From contig JARGOD010000014.1 in the NCBI GenBank assembly GCA_029210205.1, positions 1 to 64,000 on the forward strand: a stretch of 64,000 bases of DNA, written 5' to 3'. Positions 25,706 to 36,248 of this stretch are shown here, piece by piece. The number at the start of each line of letters is the position of its first letter. Position 1 is the first letter of the stretch. The DNA comes from Verrucomicrobiales bacterium (GTDB lineage Bacteria > Verrucomicrobiota > Verrucomicrobiia > Verrucomicrobiales > DEV007). The position numbers were made by a program, and so were the translations under genes. A model generated the notes under the pieces. The model searched no databases and had not been told where the DNA came from. It saw only the letters and a program-made list of their open reading frames with translations.

Positions 25706-26389
25706 ATGAAACTCCTCAAATTGTTACTATTTTCCGGTTCGACTTCAGGTCTCGGCCTGATTAGCGGCCTTGCGCTGGTGCTTTCCTCCTGCGCGACAAA
25801 GCCTGAGAACGAAGTTCCAGCAAGCATGGCGGTCAGATACGGCGCGGTTCAGGATTTCTCCAAAGTTCGCGTTCGCGTGAGTTTGAACAATCGGGCAGTT
25901 TACGTTTATGAAGGGGACGAGCCACGATTTGTCGCTGCTGTTGCAATCGGAAAAGTAGGTGATGAAACCCCAACGGGAAGCTTCAAGGCATACAATCGAC
26001 TTCCGAGAAAGCGATCCAACACTTACGGATTTTACGTGAAAGGGCAGGAGATCATCCCCGGCAAAAGATCTCAGATGCCATCCGGCTATCGTTATATCGG
26101 CTATCCGATGCCCTGGTGGGTGGAGTTCAAGTCGGGCTATGGATTTCATGCTGGAGCAGTCTGGCCTGAGCCGAGAACGAAAGGATGTCTTCGACTGCAC
26201 CGTACGATTGCAGAGGACTTTTTTAGTTTGGTCAAAGCTGGAACCCCAATTCACGTAGCTAAGAGCCTCTCGGAAGATGCGACTCTGGGTAAAAATGTTC
26301 CGAGGCCGACTGATTACAGTCAGCCCGATCATCCTCGCTCCGTTTTGATTACCGACGCACCGTTTGATTCGACTGACATTCTTTTCTAG
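25706..26389 (+). CDS. L,D-transpeptidase (YkuD) lipoprotein
   Basis: The protein is 227 residues. It has a lipobox at LSSC (Cys29) and a YkuD catalytic domain (about 54-180) with H148 (GYGFHAG) and nucleophile C161 in TKGCLRLH. It forms 3-3 crosslinks in peptidoglycan or attaches proteins to it, from the outer face. The C-terminal 45 residues are extra. It is followed 29 bases later by ispH. Confidence 0.92.
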   Translation: MKLLKLLLFSGSTSGLGLISGLALVLSSCATKPENEVPASMAVRYGAVQDFSKVRVRVSLNNRAVYVYEGDEPRFVAAVAIGKVGDETPTGSFKAYNRLPRKRSNTYGFYVKGQEIIPGKRSQMPSGYRYIGYPMPWWVEFKSGYGFHAGAVWPEPRTKGCLRLHRTIAEDFFSLVKAGTPIHVAKSLSEDATLGKNVPRPTDYSQPDHPRSVLITDAPFDSTDILF

Positions 26390-26418
26390 TCGTAACGCAA
26401 CTCGCAAAGAGAAATTTT

Positions 26419-27645
26419 ATGCAGGAAGCAGCCCCAAGGAAAAAACGACGTGTCAACGTTCGCACTCCGGAAGTGATGGAGCGAGTGCAGGCCGAGGTCG
26501 CCAATCACTACGAAAGTTCGATCGTTGAGCGAGTTAAGGCACTCGGAGGATTACTCACGATCGGCAATACGACGATCCGTCTCGCAAAGCAATTTGGCTT
26601 TTGTTATGGAGTTGAGCGCGCGATCGATCTTGCTTACGCGTCACGGCGGGTATTCCCGGAAAATCGCATCTTCCTCATCGGCGAGATTATTCACAATCCG
26701 GAAGTGAACCGTCAGCTTGAGGACATGAAGATTGTTTCGCTTCCATGGCGGGAGATGGATGAGCAGTATGACGATCTTGGTGAAAACGATGTTGTCATCG
26801 TCCCTGCGTTTGGAGCTCCGATTTCATTTATGGACAAGGTGGAATCGCAAGGTTGCCTCACCGTTGACACGACCTGCGGTGATGTGATGAAGGTCTGGAA
26901 GCGCGTCCGTGGTTTCGCGAAGGCGGGAGTCACCTCAATTATTCACGGTAAGGCAGATCACGAAGAGACTCGCGCAACGGCTTCACGCGCTGCCGGAGAA
27001 GATGGCAACGGGAACTTCCTCATCGTCCTGACTCTTGAAGATGTTGATTTTGTCTGTGATTACATTCGGGACGGAGGGGAGCGCGAAACATTCTTTCAGC
27101 GATTTGAGGGACGCATGTCTCCGGACTTTGACCCGGATGTCCATTTGCAGCAGGTTGGAGTTGCGAATCAAACAACGATGCTAAAGTCTGAAACTGAAGA
27201 GATTCAGCGTCGTGTCAGGGTGGCAATCGAAGCTCGCGACGAAGGATCCAACGAAAATTTTCTCGTTTTCGACACCATTTGTGGCGCCACACAAGAAAGG
27301 CAGGACGCGCTTTTCGAGCTTCTTAAGCACGAGATGAACATGCTTATCGTCGTGGGAGGATATAACAGCTCGAATACAACTCATCTCGTTGAAATCGGCG
27401 AAAAAGAATTGCCCACATTTTTCATTCGGAGTTCTGATTGCCTCGTTTCTCTGGAAGAAATCGTTCACTATGATCTTCATCAGGAAGAGGAAGTGACGAG
27501 CTATTCGGAAGTGTTTGAGAAGCAGGCAGAGGTTGTTATCGGGATCACCGCTGGTGCATCTTGCCCGAGTAATCTGATCGAAGACACCATCGTGAAAGTT
27601 TTCCAACTCCGAGGGATCTCTGAAGCAGCCGTCCGCGAGGCCTGA
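26419..27645 (+). CDS. ispH: 4-hydroxy-3-methylbut-2-enyl diphosphate reductase, long form
   Basis: The protein is 408 residues. It is the last enzyme of the MEP pathway, making IPP and DMAPP. Three cluster-binding Cys are visible: C62 (FCYGVERA), C153 (TTCGDV) and C288 (TICGATQERQ). So are the substrate-binding EIIHNPEVN and GGYNSSNT motifs. It is about 90 residues longer than E. coli IspH, like the forms of cyanobacteria and plants. It is convergent with the DUF3482 gene, only 4 bases apart. Confidence 0.94.
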   Translation: MQEAAPRKKRRVNVRTPEVMERVQAEVANHYESSIVERVKALGGLLTIGNTTIRLAKQFGFCYGVERAIDLAYASRRVFPENRIFLIGEIIHNPEVNRQLEDMKIVSLPWREMDEQYDDLGENDVVIVPAFGAPISFMDKVESQGCLTVDTTCGDVMKVWKRVRGFAKAGVTSIIHGKADHEETRATASRAAGEDGNGNFLIVLTLEDVDFVCDYIRDGGERETFFQRFEGRMSPDFDPDVHLQQVGVANQTTMLKSETEEIQRRVRVAIEARDEGSNENFLVFDTICGATQERQDALFELLKHEMNMLIVVGGYNSSNTTHLVEIGEKELPTFFIRSSDCLVSLEEIVHYDLHQEEEVTSYSEVFEKQAEVVIGITAGASCPSNLIEDTIVKVFQLRGISEAAVREA

Positions 27646-27649
27646 ATAC

Positions 27650-29113
27650 TCAGCGGAAGATTGTTTCGCTATCCGGGTAGAGAGTTTCAAAAACTTCAAT
27701 TAGAAGGATGCGGATTTGTTTCTCGAGAGGTTTTGTGAGTTCTCCCGGTTCAGACCCTATCCCGCCTCTCTTCCAGATTTTATTCCATGAATCCTTGTCG
27801 ATTTCGAGCTTAGCCTTAACAAGGTCCTGCCAACGGCCGGGATTGTTGACAGGGTCCTGCCAGGATCCTCTACCACGGCCGTAGTGAGAAATCGCAAGGT
27901 AAAGCATGATAATGGTTTCTACCTGATTAATGAAATGCGCTTCAGACCAGCGCACCATGTTTTGACCTGCCTGTGTTAGGTTGAAGCCGTAGGCGAGAGA
28001 GAAAGTTGTCGCTCCACCAAGAAGCATTCCAACAAGAGCGCCGCCGCCAAAAGTCATTCCTCCAGAAATTAAATCGGCTGAAAGTCCTCCGACCAAACCA
28101 CTCACAGCGCCACCAAAGGTGGCAAGCAATGATTCCTGAACGCTGCGCTTTACACTGAATTTATCGCCTGATGTTGCTTCCAGTCGCGAAGCTGTTTCTC
28201 CGTCGAGACCGTGAATTGAGATAAGTGAGTTGACTGTCTTCTGTGTCTCAGTAGCAAGCCGCTCGTACATTCTTTGTTGAATCTGCTCGAGTTCTTTTCG
28301 GTGTTCTTTCCGGTCGAGAATCTGCTTTTTGACTTTCTCAAGCAACCCTTCCTCCGGGAGAGGTTCGATATCACTCAGTGAAAATTGAGCCAGTTTGGCG
28401 ATTTTCTCAACTGACTGGTCAAAAATCTTGAGGTTGCGTTCCAACCAGGCCTTTTGAAGGTGCCTCGCGGTTTTTCGCTTCTTCCCATCGAGCACTTCTG
28501 AAGCTTTTCCTAAAATGTCGTGTTCCTGAGTCCAGCTTCGGGTGAACGCATCAAGAGTCGAAACGCTTTTCACCATCGAATACTTTGACAAGTGGCTACG
28601 CCATTCGGCTTCATTGAGGCGATCCTGTTCTTCATCAGGCGCACCAGTTTGATTCAGAAACACGAGAACGGGTTTCTCAATCCACTCGATAACTTCGATC
28701 TCCAAATCGACATAACTCAGGGCATGAGGAGATTGAGATGCATCAACGAGGTAGAGAACCACATCAGCGTCTGACTGGACATTCCGGACTGCTTCCTGAC
28801 TGCACCACAAAGATTTGTCCTGCGTACGATCCCATACCTGATGTAAAATCCAGCCGATAGGGTTTTTGCTGGCGCGGAGCCGTTTCGCGAGCTTGGCAAG
28901 GTTCGATCCAAATCCCGGCGTATCCCACAGTCTGGCAAGGAGGCCATCAGATTCGATGAGAACGAATGATTCCGGAATGACCGTGACATGGGCGCTGTCA
29001 GCCACTTCCCCGACATCGCGCCGCAATAGTGTGCGGGCCAATGCGGTCTTTCCTACATTGGTGTGTGAAATCAGGCTGAGCACTACTTGTTGATCGGACG
29101 GATTCTCGCTCAT
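27650..29113 (-). CDS. DUF3482 GTPase (Era-like fold, membrane-associated)
   Basis: The protein is 487 residues. The GTPase core has G1 SHTNVGKT (16-23, an atypical Ser at the first position), G3 WDTPGFG, and a G4-like FLNQTGAPDE. A helical middle follows, then two hydrophobic hairpins (about 330-375, Gly-rich), which suggest membrane insertion as in YfjP-type GTPases. Its start overlaps the stop of the DUF2868 gene by 3 bases (ATGA), a strong sign of coupled expression. DUF2868 and DUF3482 proteins are commonly adjacent in other genomes; their function is not established. Confidence 0.85.
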   Translation of the reverse strand: MSENPSDQQVVLSLISHTNVGKTALARTLLRRDVGEVADSAHVTVIPESFVLIESDGLLARLWDTPGFGSNLAKLAKRLRASKNPIGWILHQVWDRTQDKSLWCSQEAVRNVQSDADVVLYLVDASQSPHALSYVDLEIEVIEWIEKPVLVFLNQTGAPDEEQDRLNEAEWRSHLSKYSMVKSVSTLDAFTRSWTQEHDILGKASEVLDGKKRKTARHLQKAWLERNLKIFDQSVEKIAKLAQFSLSDIEPLPEEGLLEKVKKQILDRKEHRKELEQIQQRMYERLATETQKTVNSLISIHGLDGETASRLEATSGDKFSVKRSVQESLLATFGGAVSGLVGGLSADLISGGMTFGGGALVGMLLGGATTFSLAYGFNLTQAGQNMVRWSEAHFINQVETIIMLYLAISHYGRGRGSWQDPVNNPGRWQDLVKAKLEIDKDSWNKIWKRGGIGSEPGELTKPLEKQIRILLIEVFETLYPDSETIFR

Positions 29114-30561
29114 GTGGTAGTGACTTCAGAAGGTTTTGAAGTCGTCGTCATAACGAAGTCGACGTTTACGGTTTCGAATAAATTTTTCCATGCCTTCAAT
29201 CGCGCATCCTTTCTTTCCTCGCCATCACGGAGCTCGTGCATCTTCCGGTCAAAAGACGAGGTTTCAAGAAGAGCGATCCGAACCGGGCTGCCCGATTGTT
29301 CTGACAGAGTTCCGTAGAGTGCCAGATGTGTTTCCTTCTCCGGGGTTGATGAGAATTCGAATAAAGGGATGCATTCCCCACTGAGTCCGGACACCGGCCC
29401 CTCTTCTTCTCCAAACGGAACAGCGGCCATCCAATTGACCTCGATTGGTTTTTCAAAATGTTCCTCAAGTGTTCGGATAATCTGGCGCCGCGATCCTTCA
29501 GATGGGGATACGGGGTAGGGAAGTATGTTGATGGTGAGGGAATTGCCCGTTGAAACTGCAAGGAGGTGTTCGTAGTAACCCGGTGAAACTGATCTGAACG
29601 GTAGAGTGCGTTCGAGTCGATTGGCTTTCATTCTCCAGAAAAACCCTAGCAATGCTCTCGGGATGACTACGAAGAGCGCAATGGTGATTCCATACCAATG
29701 AATCCATCGAGCTGCATTTTCGCCCGCCGTGGCGGCCTCTCCCGCCTGCCAATGAATTCTGTCGAGTGCTTCCACCGATGGGATTGTCTGACCTGTGAGC
29801 GCAGTGGCCGGGCCGAGAACCAAATTTAGAAACGGTCGAAGTTGAGCACTTTCCGAAAAGAAGGTGCTTTCCCAAACAGCACGATATTCATTTGCGAGGC
29901 CGTTGACATACATCCCCGCGACCGCTGCCGCAGCAAGGAGCATAGCGGTGGTGTGAAAAATAGACTTCAGTCTCGCACCGACCGTCGGAGCGTTAAGCTT
30001 TCTCCAGCGTTTTTCAAAAATTACCCGGGACCCCTCCATTGGATTTCTCTCCACCGAATCAGATGCGGGAACGTTTGAAATAGGTGCCTGCAAAAGATCA
30101 ACAAGCGCAGCGGTCTTTCCACTATCATTCAGCGACTGCCTTCTACCAAAGAGAAGTGCAATCTCGCGAACGTAGACAAAGAGGCTCCAAACCATAATGC
30201 CTAGCAGCGGGAATGAGAGAATATTGATTCGTTTTTCCGGGCCAAGTTGATTGGTTAGGAATCCTGCAATCGCGGCACAGATGAACATCGCAAGAGCAAA
30301 AAGTCCGAGCCGATGCCTTGAAGGGAGTTGTCCAGCCCATTTACTGGCTTCGGGAAAGCGAGAGGTTAACCGAATTAACAGAATCTCCGCTCGACGCGCC
30401 AGAAATGTATTTTCCTCGCTGTTCCCTGCCGTTTCCGGAAGCGGCGCCCCGGCGTTCGAAGCTGCCTCGCGATAGTCAGAGTCATCAAGGAGAGCCCCAT
30501 TTTCATCGGACTGCTCAATTGCCTGGAGTGCTACGATCCTGCGGGTATCTTCCGATTTCAT
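29110..30561 (-). CDS. DUF2868 family membrane protein
   Basis: The protein is 483 residues. A soluble N-terminus (about 1-75) has charged helices. Four hydrophobic segments follow at about 80-150 and 205-300, then a cytoplasmic C-terminal domain (about 320-480) ending with SKPSEVTTT. It is the partner of the overlapping DUF3482 GTPase gene; the pair probably forms one membrane complex. It starts 17 bases after ruvC, placing both in the mfd-ruvC transcription unit. Confidence 0.8.
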   Translation of the reverse strand: MKSEDTRRIVALQAIEQSDENGALLDDSDYREAASNAGAPLPETAGNSEENTFLARRAEILLIRLTSRFPEASKWAGQLPSRHRLGLFALAMFICAAIAGFLTNQLGPEKRINILSFPLLGIMVWSLFVYVREIALLFGRRQSLNDSGKTAALVDLLQAPISNVPASDSVERNPMEGSRVIFEKRWRKLNAPTVGARLKSIFHTTAMLLAAAAVAGMYVNGLANEYRAVWESTFFSESAQLRPFLNLVLGPATALTGQTIPSVEALDRIHWQAGEAATAGENAARWIHWYGITIALFVVIPRALLGFFWRMKANRLERTLPFRSVSPGYYEHLLAVSTGNSLTINILPYPVSPSEGSRRQIIRTLEEHFEKPIEVNWMAAVPFGEEEGPVSGLSGECIPLFEFSSTPEKETHLALYGTLSEQSGSPVRIALLETSSFDRKMHELRDGEERKDARLKAWKNLFETVNVDFVMTTTSKPSEVTTT

Positions 30562-30578
30562 GCCGGGTCGAAGTGCGA

Positions 30579-31103
30579 TTAGAGAGATGAAGGTTGATCT
30601 GCGATCGCCGTAACACGGCTGGGATCTTTGGCGTAAAAGTGGGCCATCCCGATGGCGAGGGCATCTGCTGCATCAAGGGGAGGAGTCTCCTTCAGCCCGA
30701 GAAGGGCTCGAATCATGAAGGCGACTTGCTGTTTGTCTGCCGCTCCTTTTCCGACGACAGCTTGCTTTACTCTCTTTGGAGCGTATTCAAAAACTTCCAT
30801 TCCATGTTCGGCTGCGGCAATAATCGCGGCGCCGCGGGCGGCTCCCATCGTGATGGCTGTTTTGAAGCTCTGAACGTAGATAATTCCCTCAACCGCGCAC
30901 ACCTCAGGCTGATGCTCGCGAATTACATCGTTCAATTGTTCCCGGATCGAGACGAGGCAGCTCGACTGCCGAAGCTTCGGAGCATTGGTGATCACACCAT
31001 AGTCTAAGGCCCGGTAGACCGGTTTCCGACCTGCTTCATGAAAGCAGTCGATGACGGCATAACCAGTTTTCCGCAATGCCGGGTCGATGGAGAGAACACG
31101 CAC
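30579..31103 (-). CDS. ruvC: Crossover junction endodeoxyribonuclease RuvC
   Basis: The protein is 174 residues. It resolves Holliday junctions with RuvAB. The catalytic acidic residues are present: D7 (MRVLSIDPALRKTGYA), Glu in CAVEGIIYVQ, and the Asp pair in LDAADALAIGMAH. The length is normal. ruvA and ruvB are not in the window. Cotranscription with the downstream DUF2868/DUF3482 genes is likely. Confidence 0.94.
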   Translation of the reverse strand: MRVLSIDPALRKTGYAVIDCFHEAGRKPVYRALDYGVITNAPKLRQSSCLVSIREQLNDVIREHQPEVCAVEGIIYVQSFKTAITMGAARGAAIIAAAEHGMEVFEYAPKRVKQAVVGKGAADKQQVAFMIRALLGLKETPPLDAADALAIGMAHFYAKDPSRVTAIADQPSSL

Positions 31104-31186
31104 AGACCGAAGTTACACCGAAAATCAGGAGAGGCACTCGTTTCGTGAATCAAGAAAGAATGATTTACGGATAGCAGATTCGGCTC

Positions 31187-32182
31187 TCAGTAGATCCTGA
31201 CGTTAGCGTCTCGCCGGAGCTTGGTGAGCCAAGTCTCGAGCTTTTTCTGCTGCTTCTCGACCGTGAGCCTCTTGCTCACTTCATCCTTCAATTCGTCAAA
31301 CGAAGGGACCTTCTGACCGACACGGCTGTCCACTTTGATGATGCGCCAGTGTGTCCCGTCGTCCATAGGCGGGCTAACCTGTCCAGACCCCATTGAGTAG
31401 GCTGCCTGGGTCAGACCGGAGTTTAGTTGGTTTCGCCCGATAACTCCGATATAACCGCCTTTGTCAGCATAGCTGTCTGCCGAATACTCTTTGGCAAGAC
31501 TGCCGAAATCTGCACCGCTTCGAAGTCTGCTTTGAACGTTTTTCATGATTGCCTCCTGCTGAGAGGGCGAGCTTTCCGGGGTCTCCTTGGGAATCGACAT
31601 GATTCGGATCTTGGGTTGGCCATCGCTGGCAAAATCACCTTTAATCTCCTCGTACTTGCGGCGAAGCTCCCACGGAGTATTAGGGATGGCATCTTTACCG
31701 GTCTTCTCAGAGCGGATCGCCTGCACGGCAATGTTTTCCTCCTGAACATCGCGAAACTGAGAAATGGTCATTCCGCTCTTATTGAGGTCGGCGACAAATT
31801 TATCGTAGTCCCCTTCGTAGCGGCCATCGACAAACCGATTTACCGACTCGTCAATATACTGCTCTTTTATCACGCCACCCAAAGTTTTGAATTCGGAAAG
31901 GATCAGCTTCCGATCAATGAGATCATCGAGGGCTCGTTCCTCCATTTTGCGAATCTCGCGCGTTGCTTCAGAACGGCCTACCATCCCGTTGTTTCCCATT
32001 ACCCAAACCTGAACCTGAGTCCGAACCGCCTGATCAACCATGTTCTGGGTAATTGGCTCTCCGTTCACGACGGCTTTGAGTTGGTTCAATACAACGGGCT
32101 CGGCGCAAGCGGTAGACAGGCTGGCGACAATAAAGGTTCCTAGTAGAATCACTGAGTTCGGGTTCGATTTTCTAAGATTCAT
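31187..32182 (-). CDS. SurA-like periplasmic peptidyl-prolyl isomerase
   Basis: The protein is 331 residues. It has a signal peptide (about 1-28) and a SurA-N-like helical chaperone region (about 35-185). A parvulin (PpiC) domain (about 190-295) has RIMSIPKE and the YSADSYADKGGYIGVIGRNQL signature split over its loops. A C-terminal helix follows. It assists folding of outer-membrane proteins. It lies 37 bases downstream of mfd on the same strand. Confidence 0.88.
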   Translation of the reverse strand: MNLRKSNPNSVILLGTFIVASLSTACAEPVVLNQLKAVVNGEPITQNMVDQAVRTQVQVWVMGNNGMVGRSEATREIRKMEERALDDLIDRKLILSEFKTLGGVIKEQYIDESVNRFVDGRYEGDYDKFVADLNKSGMTISQFRDVQEENIAVQAIRSEKTGKDAIPNTPWELRRKYEEIKGDFASDGQPKIRIMSIPKETPESSPSQQEAIMKNVQSRLRSGADFGSLAKEYSADSYADKGGYIGVIGRNQLNSGLTQAAYSMGSGQVSPPMDDGTHWRIIKVDSRVGQKVPSFDELKDEVSKRLTVEKQQKKLETWLTKLRRDANVRIY

Positions 32183-32219
32183 GAGAAAGGGGTCTTTAGG
32201 GAATGAAACGCAGTTGAGG

Positions 32220-35200
32220 CTATAAGTCTAGAACCCAGTCGAGGGCGGACTCAAGCCATTCCTCCTCGTCGTCTCCGATTAAACGGGGGAATCTACCGTT
32301 TATTTGAATGTATTTCCCGTTCTTATTGAGTTTAAGCTTTCGATCCTGAATTTCAATCGAGCTGCAACCTTTGAGCGCTGCGCGAATTTTCACTTCGGTG
32401 CAGATGAGAAGGTTTTCCACTGGAGCCGGGATGCGACCAAAACGGTCGGACCAGATCTCCCTGAGCCGTTCAAGATCTTCAACCCGGCTTGATTCTGCGA
32501 GTTCACGATACGCGGTGATGCGAAGTTTCGCTTCCGGCATGTAGTTGCCGGGAACGAAGGCAGGGAGGCAGTTGTCGGGTGACTTCTGGAAATGGGACTC
32601 GTTCGTGCAAAGGAAGTCGATGTGAAAAGAGGCATCGATTCGATCACCAACCGGCTCGCCTTTCAGTTTAGCGACGGATTGTTTCAAAAGCTGACAGTAG
32701 AGGTCGAATCCAATCGCCGCGATGTGTCCACTTTGTTGTGTCCCAAGAAGATTACCTGCACCGCGAATCTCAAGATCCCGCATCGCGATTTTGAATCCCG
32801 CCCCGAGCGACGAATACTGCTTGATCGCGTTGATACGTTTGCGCGCATCGCCAACAGTCAAGAGGTCAGGTGGCAGCATCAGATAAGCGTAAGCCCGCCT
32901 ATCGGCCCGGCCGACACGTCCACGAATTTGGTAGAGGTCGGCCAGCCCGAAGCGATCCGCCCGATCAATCATGATCGTATTCGCGTTCGGAATGTCGACG
33001 CCGCTTTCAATGATCGTCGTGCAGACGAGGACATCGAATTCGCCCTTGATGAACCGTGACATGACATCCTCAAGTTCCTCGTCGCCCATCTGTCCATGAC
33101 CGACTTCGACCCTGGCACCGGGCACAAGGTCTTCGATGCGACGCTTCATTCCCCGAATTGATTTCACCCTGTTGTGTAGAAAGAAGACCTGTCCCTGCCT
33201 GGCGATCTCTTTCTCTATCGCCGACCGGATGATCCGCTCATCGTAGGGACAGATAGTGGTCGCGACAGGGCGTCTGCTTGCCGGCGGAGTGTCAATCACT
33301 GACATTTCGCGGACTCCCATCATCGAAAGGTAAAGCGTCCGTGGAATCGGGGTAGCTGAGAGCGTGAGAACATCGACGAAGCGCCAGAGTTCCTTGAAGC
33401 GTTCCTTATGCGTCACGCCAAAGCGTTGTTCTTCATCGACCACGACCAGGCCGAGATCCTTAAAGACAACATCCTTGGAAATGATTCGGTGTGTGCCGAT
33501 CACGATATCGACATTGCCCGTCGCGAGATTCTGCAGGGTCTGACGTTGCTCAGCGGTTGTTCGGTATCGGCTCAGAGTTTCAATTTTGACGGGGAAGTCC
33601 GACATCCGCTCGCGGAAATTCAGGTAGTGTTGTTCCGCTAACACCGTCGTAGGCACCAACATAGCAACCTGCTTCCCCGACATGACCGCTTTGAAGGCCG
33701 CCCGGATCGCGACCTCAGTTTTTCCGAAACCAACATCACCGCAGATGAGCCGATCCATCGGACGGGGGCTTTCCATGTCCTGTTTCGCATCCTCAATCGC
33801 ACGAAGCTGATCCGGCGTTTCTTTGTAGATAAAGGCGTTTTCGAATTCCCACTGCCACTTATTATCCGGGGTGTGTGCATATCCGCGGTGTGATTCCCGT
33901 TCTGCCTGGATCGAAAGCAGCCGCGCTGCGTAATCCATGATCGAGTTTTCAGCGGTCTTACGCAGTCTCGCCCATCGTTTATCTCCAAGTTTTGAGAGCT
34001 TGGGTGCCTTTTTTCCAGATCCGATGTATCGGGAAACGAGATGAGCTTGCTCCAGCGGAACATAGAGTCTTGCCTGCTCATCGTACTCGATTTCAAGAAC
34101 CTCTTCTTTCCCGTCGGGTGTATCCTTCGACTTAATGCCCCGGAATTTTCCGATTCCATAGTCAATATGGACCACAAGATCTCCGTAATTGTATTCGCGA
34201 AGACTGCTGACTTGCTGACTCGACTCCCGCTCTTTGGCGAGACGGTAGCGGCGTTGAACTCTCTGATTTTGGTAGCGGCCGAAAATCTCTGCGTCACTCA
34301 GCACTGCGATCTTAGCGTCCGGAATCGTGAAGCCGCGACTCAGGTTTCCGATCACCGGTTTGAGGAAGCCGTCGTCCCAGGCGTTCTCGAAAACCAGCTC
34401 CGCGAAACGCTCTTTTTCCCCATCGGAATGAAATGCCATGAGAACATTCCATTTCTCTTTTCGCCAGTCCTTGAGCTGACGTGAAAATTCATCACGCTTT
34501 GCCTCCTGGAGAATGAAATCACCAGCTCCGAACTCTCCGAGAGGATTGTCGTAACAGGCGCCCGAAAAATTTTCTACTTCTCCATCGGGGGAGGTTGTGA
34601 CTCCTGATGAAAGAATGACGTGAGCGAGCTCTGTTTCACATTCGACAGCGATGACGAGATCCGACTCCCCAAGGTAATCAGAGATCCGTCCAGTGTGTTC
34701 AAGATTGGCTTCGCTCAGTAGGATATCGCAGTTCTGCACCTTTCGGATCGAAGTCTGAGAGTCGATGTCGAATTCACGGATGGATTCAATTTCGCGATCA
34801 AAAAGCTCGATGCGGACCGGGTGAAGTGACTGCCACGAAAAGACGTCCACAATACCTCCGCGCAGAGCATACTGTCCCCGCTGATAAACTTGAGCCTCCT
34901 GATCATAGCCTGCTTCTTCGAGCGATTCGGCCAGTTTGGTGAGATCTAGCTCATCCCCGACTTTCATCAGTTCAGCCTGCCTTGAAAGCGTTCCCGGAGG
35001 CGGGGCAACTTCGTCGAGAGCATCGCGAGTCAATACGATGACGGGACCTTCAGAAGCGAGGATTGATTCGTGTAGCTCTTTCAGGACAGCGAGGCGTTCC
35101 GCCGCTGACTCCGGGTCCGGCAAAGACTCCTCGAACCCTGCCCACTCATACTCGGGAAGGAAAAGCGCTGATTCTCCCCATGAACCGAGTTCGGTTTGCA

Positions 35201-35447
35201 TGACTTCCTGCGCTTTAACCTGAGAACAGACCACCCAAATCGCTGCATCAGGCTTCCCGGACTCACGAAACGCATTGATGGCAGCCGCGACATAGAGCGG
35301 TTGCCCGGCTTCGGAGACATGATCAAAACAGGAAGGACTTTCGGGGGTGGCTAGCCCCACCGCTCTCAGAGCAGAAAACAGAGACGGACTGCGGTGCAGA
35401 GAAGGGATTAAGGCATCAAGCGCCTCATTTTGGGTCAAATTCTTCAA
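32220..35447 (-). CDS. mfd: Transcription-repair coupling factor Mfd
   Basis: The protein is 1075 residues. It removes stalled RNA polymerase and recruits UvrA. The UvrB-like N-terminal domains are degenerate, as usual. The RNA-polymerase-interaction domain is near [20 protein letters not shown]. The helicase motor has Walker A ([11 protein letters not shown]), DEEQRFG, the TRG motif region ([11 protein letters not shown]) and [13 protein letters not shown]-terminal TRCF domain is present. The length is slightly shorter than E. coli Mfd (1148). It is the first gene of the - strand run mfd, surA-like, ruvC, DUF2868, DUF3482. Confidence 0.96.
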   Translation of the reverse strand: MKNLTQNEALDALIPSLHRSPSLFSALRAVGLATPESPSCFDHVSEAGQPLYVAAAINAFRESGKPDAAIWVVCSQVKAQEVMQTELGSWGESALFLPEYEWAGFEESLPDPESAAERLAVLKELHESILASEGPVIVLTRDALDEVAPPPGTLSRQAELMKVGDELDLTKLAESLEEAGYDQEAQVYQRGQYALRGGIVDVFSWQSLHPVRIELFDREIESIREFDIDSQTSIRKVQNCDILLSEANLEHTGRISDYLGESDLVIAVECETELAHVILSSGVTTSPDGEVENFSGACYDNPLGEFGAGDFILQEAKRDEFSRQLKDWRKEKWNVLMAFHSDGEKERFAELVFENAWDDGFLKPVIGNLSRGFTIPDAKIAVLSDAEIFGRYQNQRVQRRYRLAKERESSQQVSSLREYNYGDLVVHIDYGIGKFRGIKSKDTPDGKEEVLEIEYDEQARLYVPLEQAHLVSRYIGSGKKAPKLSKLGDKRWARLRKTAENSIMDYAARLLSIQAERESHRGYAHTPDNKWQWEFENAFIYKETPDQLRAIEDAKQDMESPRPMDRLICGDVGFGKTEVAIRAAFKAVMSGKQVAMLVPTTVLAEQHYLNFRERMSDFPVKIETLSRYRTTAEQRQTLQNLATGNVDIVIGTHRIISKDVVFKDLGLVVVDEEQRFGVTHKERFKELWRFVDVLTLSATPIPRTLYLSMMGVREMSVIDTPPASRRPVATTICPYDERIIRSAIEKEIARQGQVFFLHNRVKSIRGMKRRIEDLVPGARVEVGHGQMGDEELEDVMSRFIKGEFDVLVCTTIIESGVDIPNANTIMIDRADRFGLADLYQIRGRVGRADRRAYAYLMLPPDLLTVGDARKRINAIKQYSSLGAGFKIAMRDLEIRGAGNLLGTQQSGHIAAIGFDLYCQLLKQSVAKLKGEPVGDRIDASFHIDFLCTNESHFQKSPDNCLPAFVPGNYMPEAKLRITAYRELAESSRVEDLERLREIWSDRFGRIPAPVENLLICTEVKIRAALKGCSSIEIQDRKLKLNKNGKYIQINGRFPRLIGDDEEEWLESALDWVLDL

Positions 35448-35690
35448 GGAACGGCAAACTAAAGCAAAGCGTCGGGATAAAAACCGGAATTCCTTGGCGA
35501 TTCGGCAGGCAAATCAGAAATAAAGGAATCCGGCGCGAATAGATTCATTGCAAGGATGAGTCCCACGATTGGGAAAACTCGCCTCAACTTCCCGTAAATT
35601 ACTGAATTCTTTCTAAAAATTATGAGAAAATTGCAATTTTGTAATTTCATTCTTGCAAAAAGGGGCCCTCAGCGTATTTTTGGTATGCAC

Positions 35691-35927
35691 ATGGCAAAGG
35701 AAGAAACCGCTTTAGCTGATCGCGCGAAACGCGCTCGTCGTATCGTAAAAAACCCAACTTTGTATAAAGTTTGTATGGGTTGTGACTCGATCGTCGCCTC
35801 TAAGGTGAATATCTGCCCGAATTGCCACGCTTATCGCTTCGAAATCCGAGAGGATTTCGTTGTCGCGCAGGCCAAGGCGCTTTCGACACGGGAACAAAAC
35901 TCTGTCGTCGCCGAAGATTTGATGTGA
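35691..35927 (+). CDS. Small zinc-ribbon protein
   Basis: The product is 78 residues from the ATG at 35691; in-frame ATGs at 35685 and 35622 would lengthen it. Two CxxC pairs (C28/C31 and C42/C45) form a treble-clef or ribbon-like zinc site after a basic N-terminal helix. It superficially resembles ribosomal L32 or a ribosome-associated zinc ribbon, but it lacks the L32 N-terminus, so I do not assign it. It may bind RNA. Confidence 0.6.
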   Translation: MAKEETALADRAKRARRIVKNPTLYKVCMGCDSIVASKVNICPNCHAYRFEIREDFVVAQAKALSTREQNSVVAEDLM

Positions 35928-36025
35928 TCGCATCAATTGTTGGGTGAATAAGAATTTCCTTGCAAACGGCTAACTTCCAGCCACCTTACCGACCTCGCAG
36001 ATTTCTCGAAATCAGCGAACTTTTT

Positions 36026-36107
36026 GGGTAGATTCCGGAGCGGTCAAACGGGGCAGACTGTAAATCTGCTGGCTACGCCTTCGAAGGTTCGAATCCTTCT
36101 CTGCCCA
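36026..36107 (+). tRNA. tRNA-Tyr (GTA)
   Basis: The gene is 82 nt. The acceptor stem is GGGTAGA with TCTGCCC (one G-T pair), followed by discriminator A. The anticodon GTA sits in GACTGTAAATC. A long variable arm, as expected for bacterial tRNA-Tyr, and a T-loop with GGTTCGAATCC are visible. CCA is not encoded. Confidence 0.95.
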
Positions 36108-36112
36108 TTCTT

Positions 36113-36155
36113 TTAAAAGGCCTCAGCCAAGCATTTCTTGGCTGAGGCCTTTTAA
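36113..36155 (+). terminator. Strong terminator after tRNA-Tyr
   Basis: A 19-bp perfect stem (36113-36131 with 36137-36155) with a 5-nt loop starts and ends in A/T runs, so it can act in both directions. It starts 5 bases after the tRNA. Confidence 0.88.
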
Positions 36156-36248
36156 CGTACTTGGAAAGACGTCATCTTCTTCGACGAGACATGAGAAGCG
36201 TCATGAACAAGAGATTGATTTTTGTGAGGCTCAGATCAAACTAGCAAC

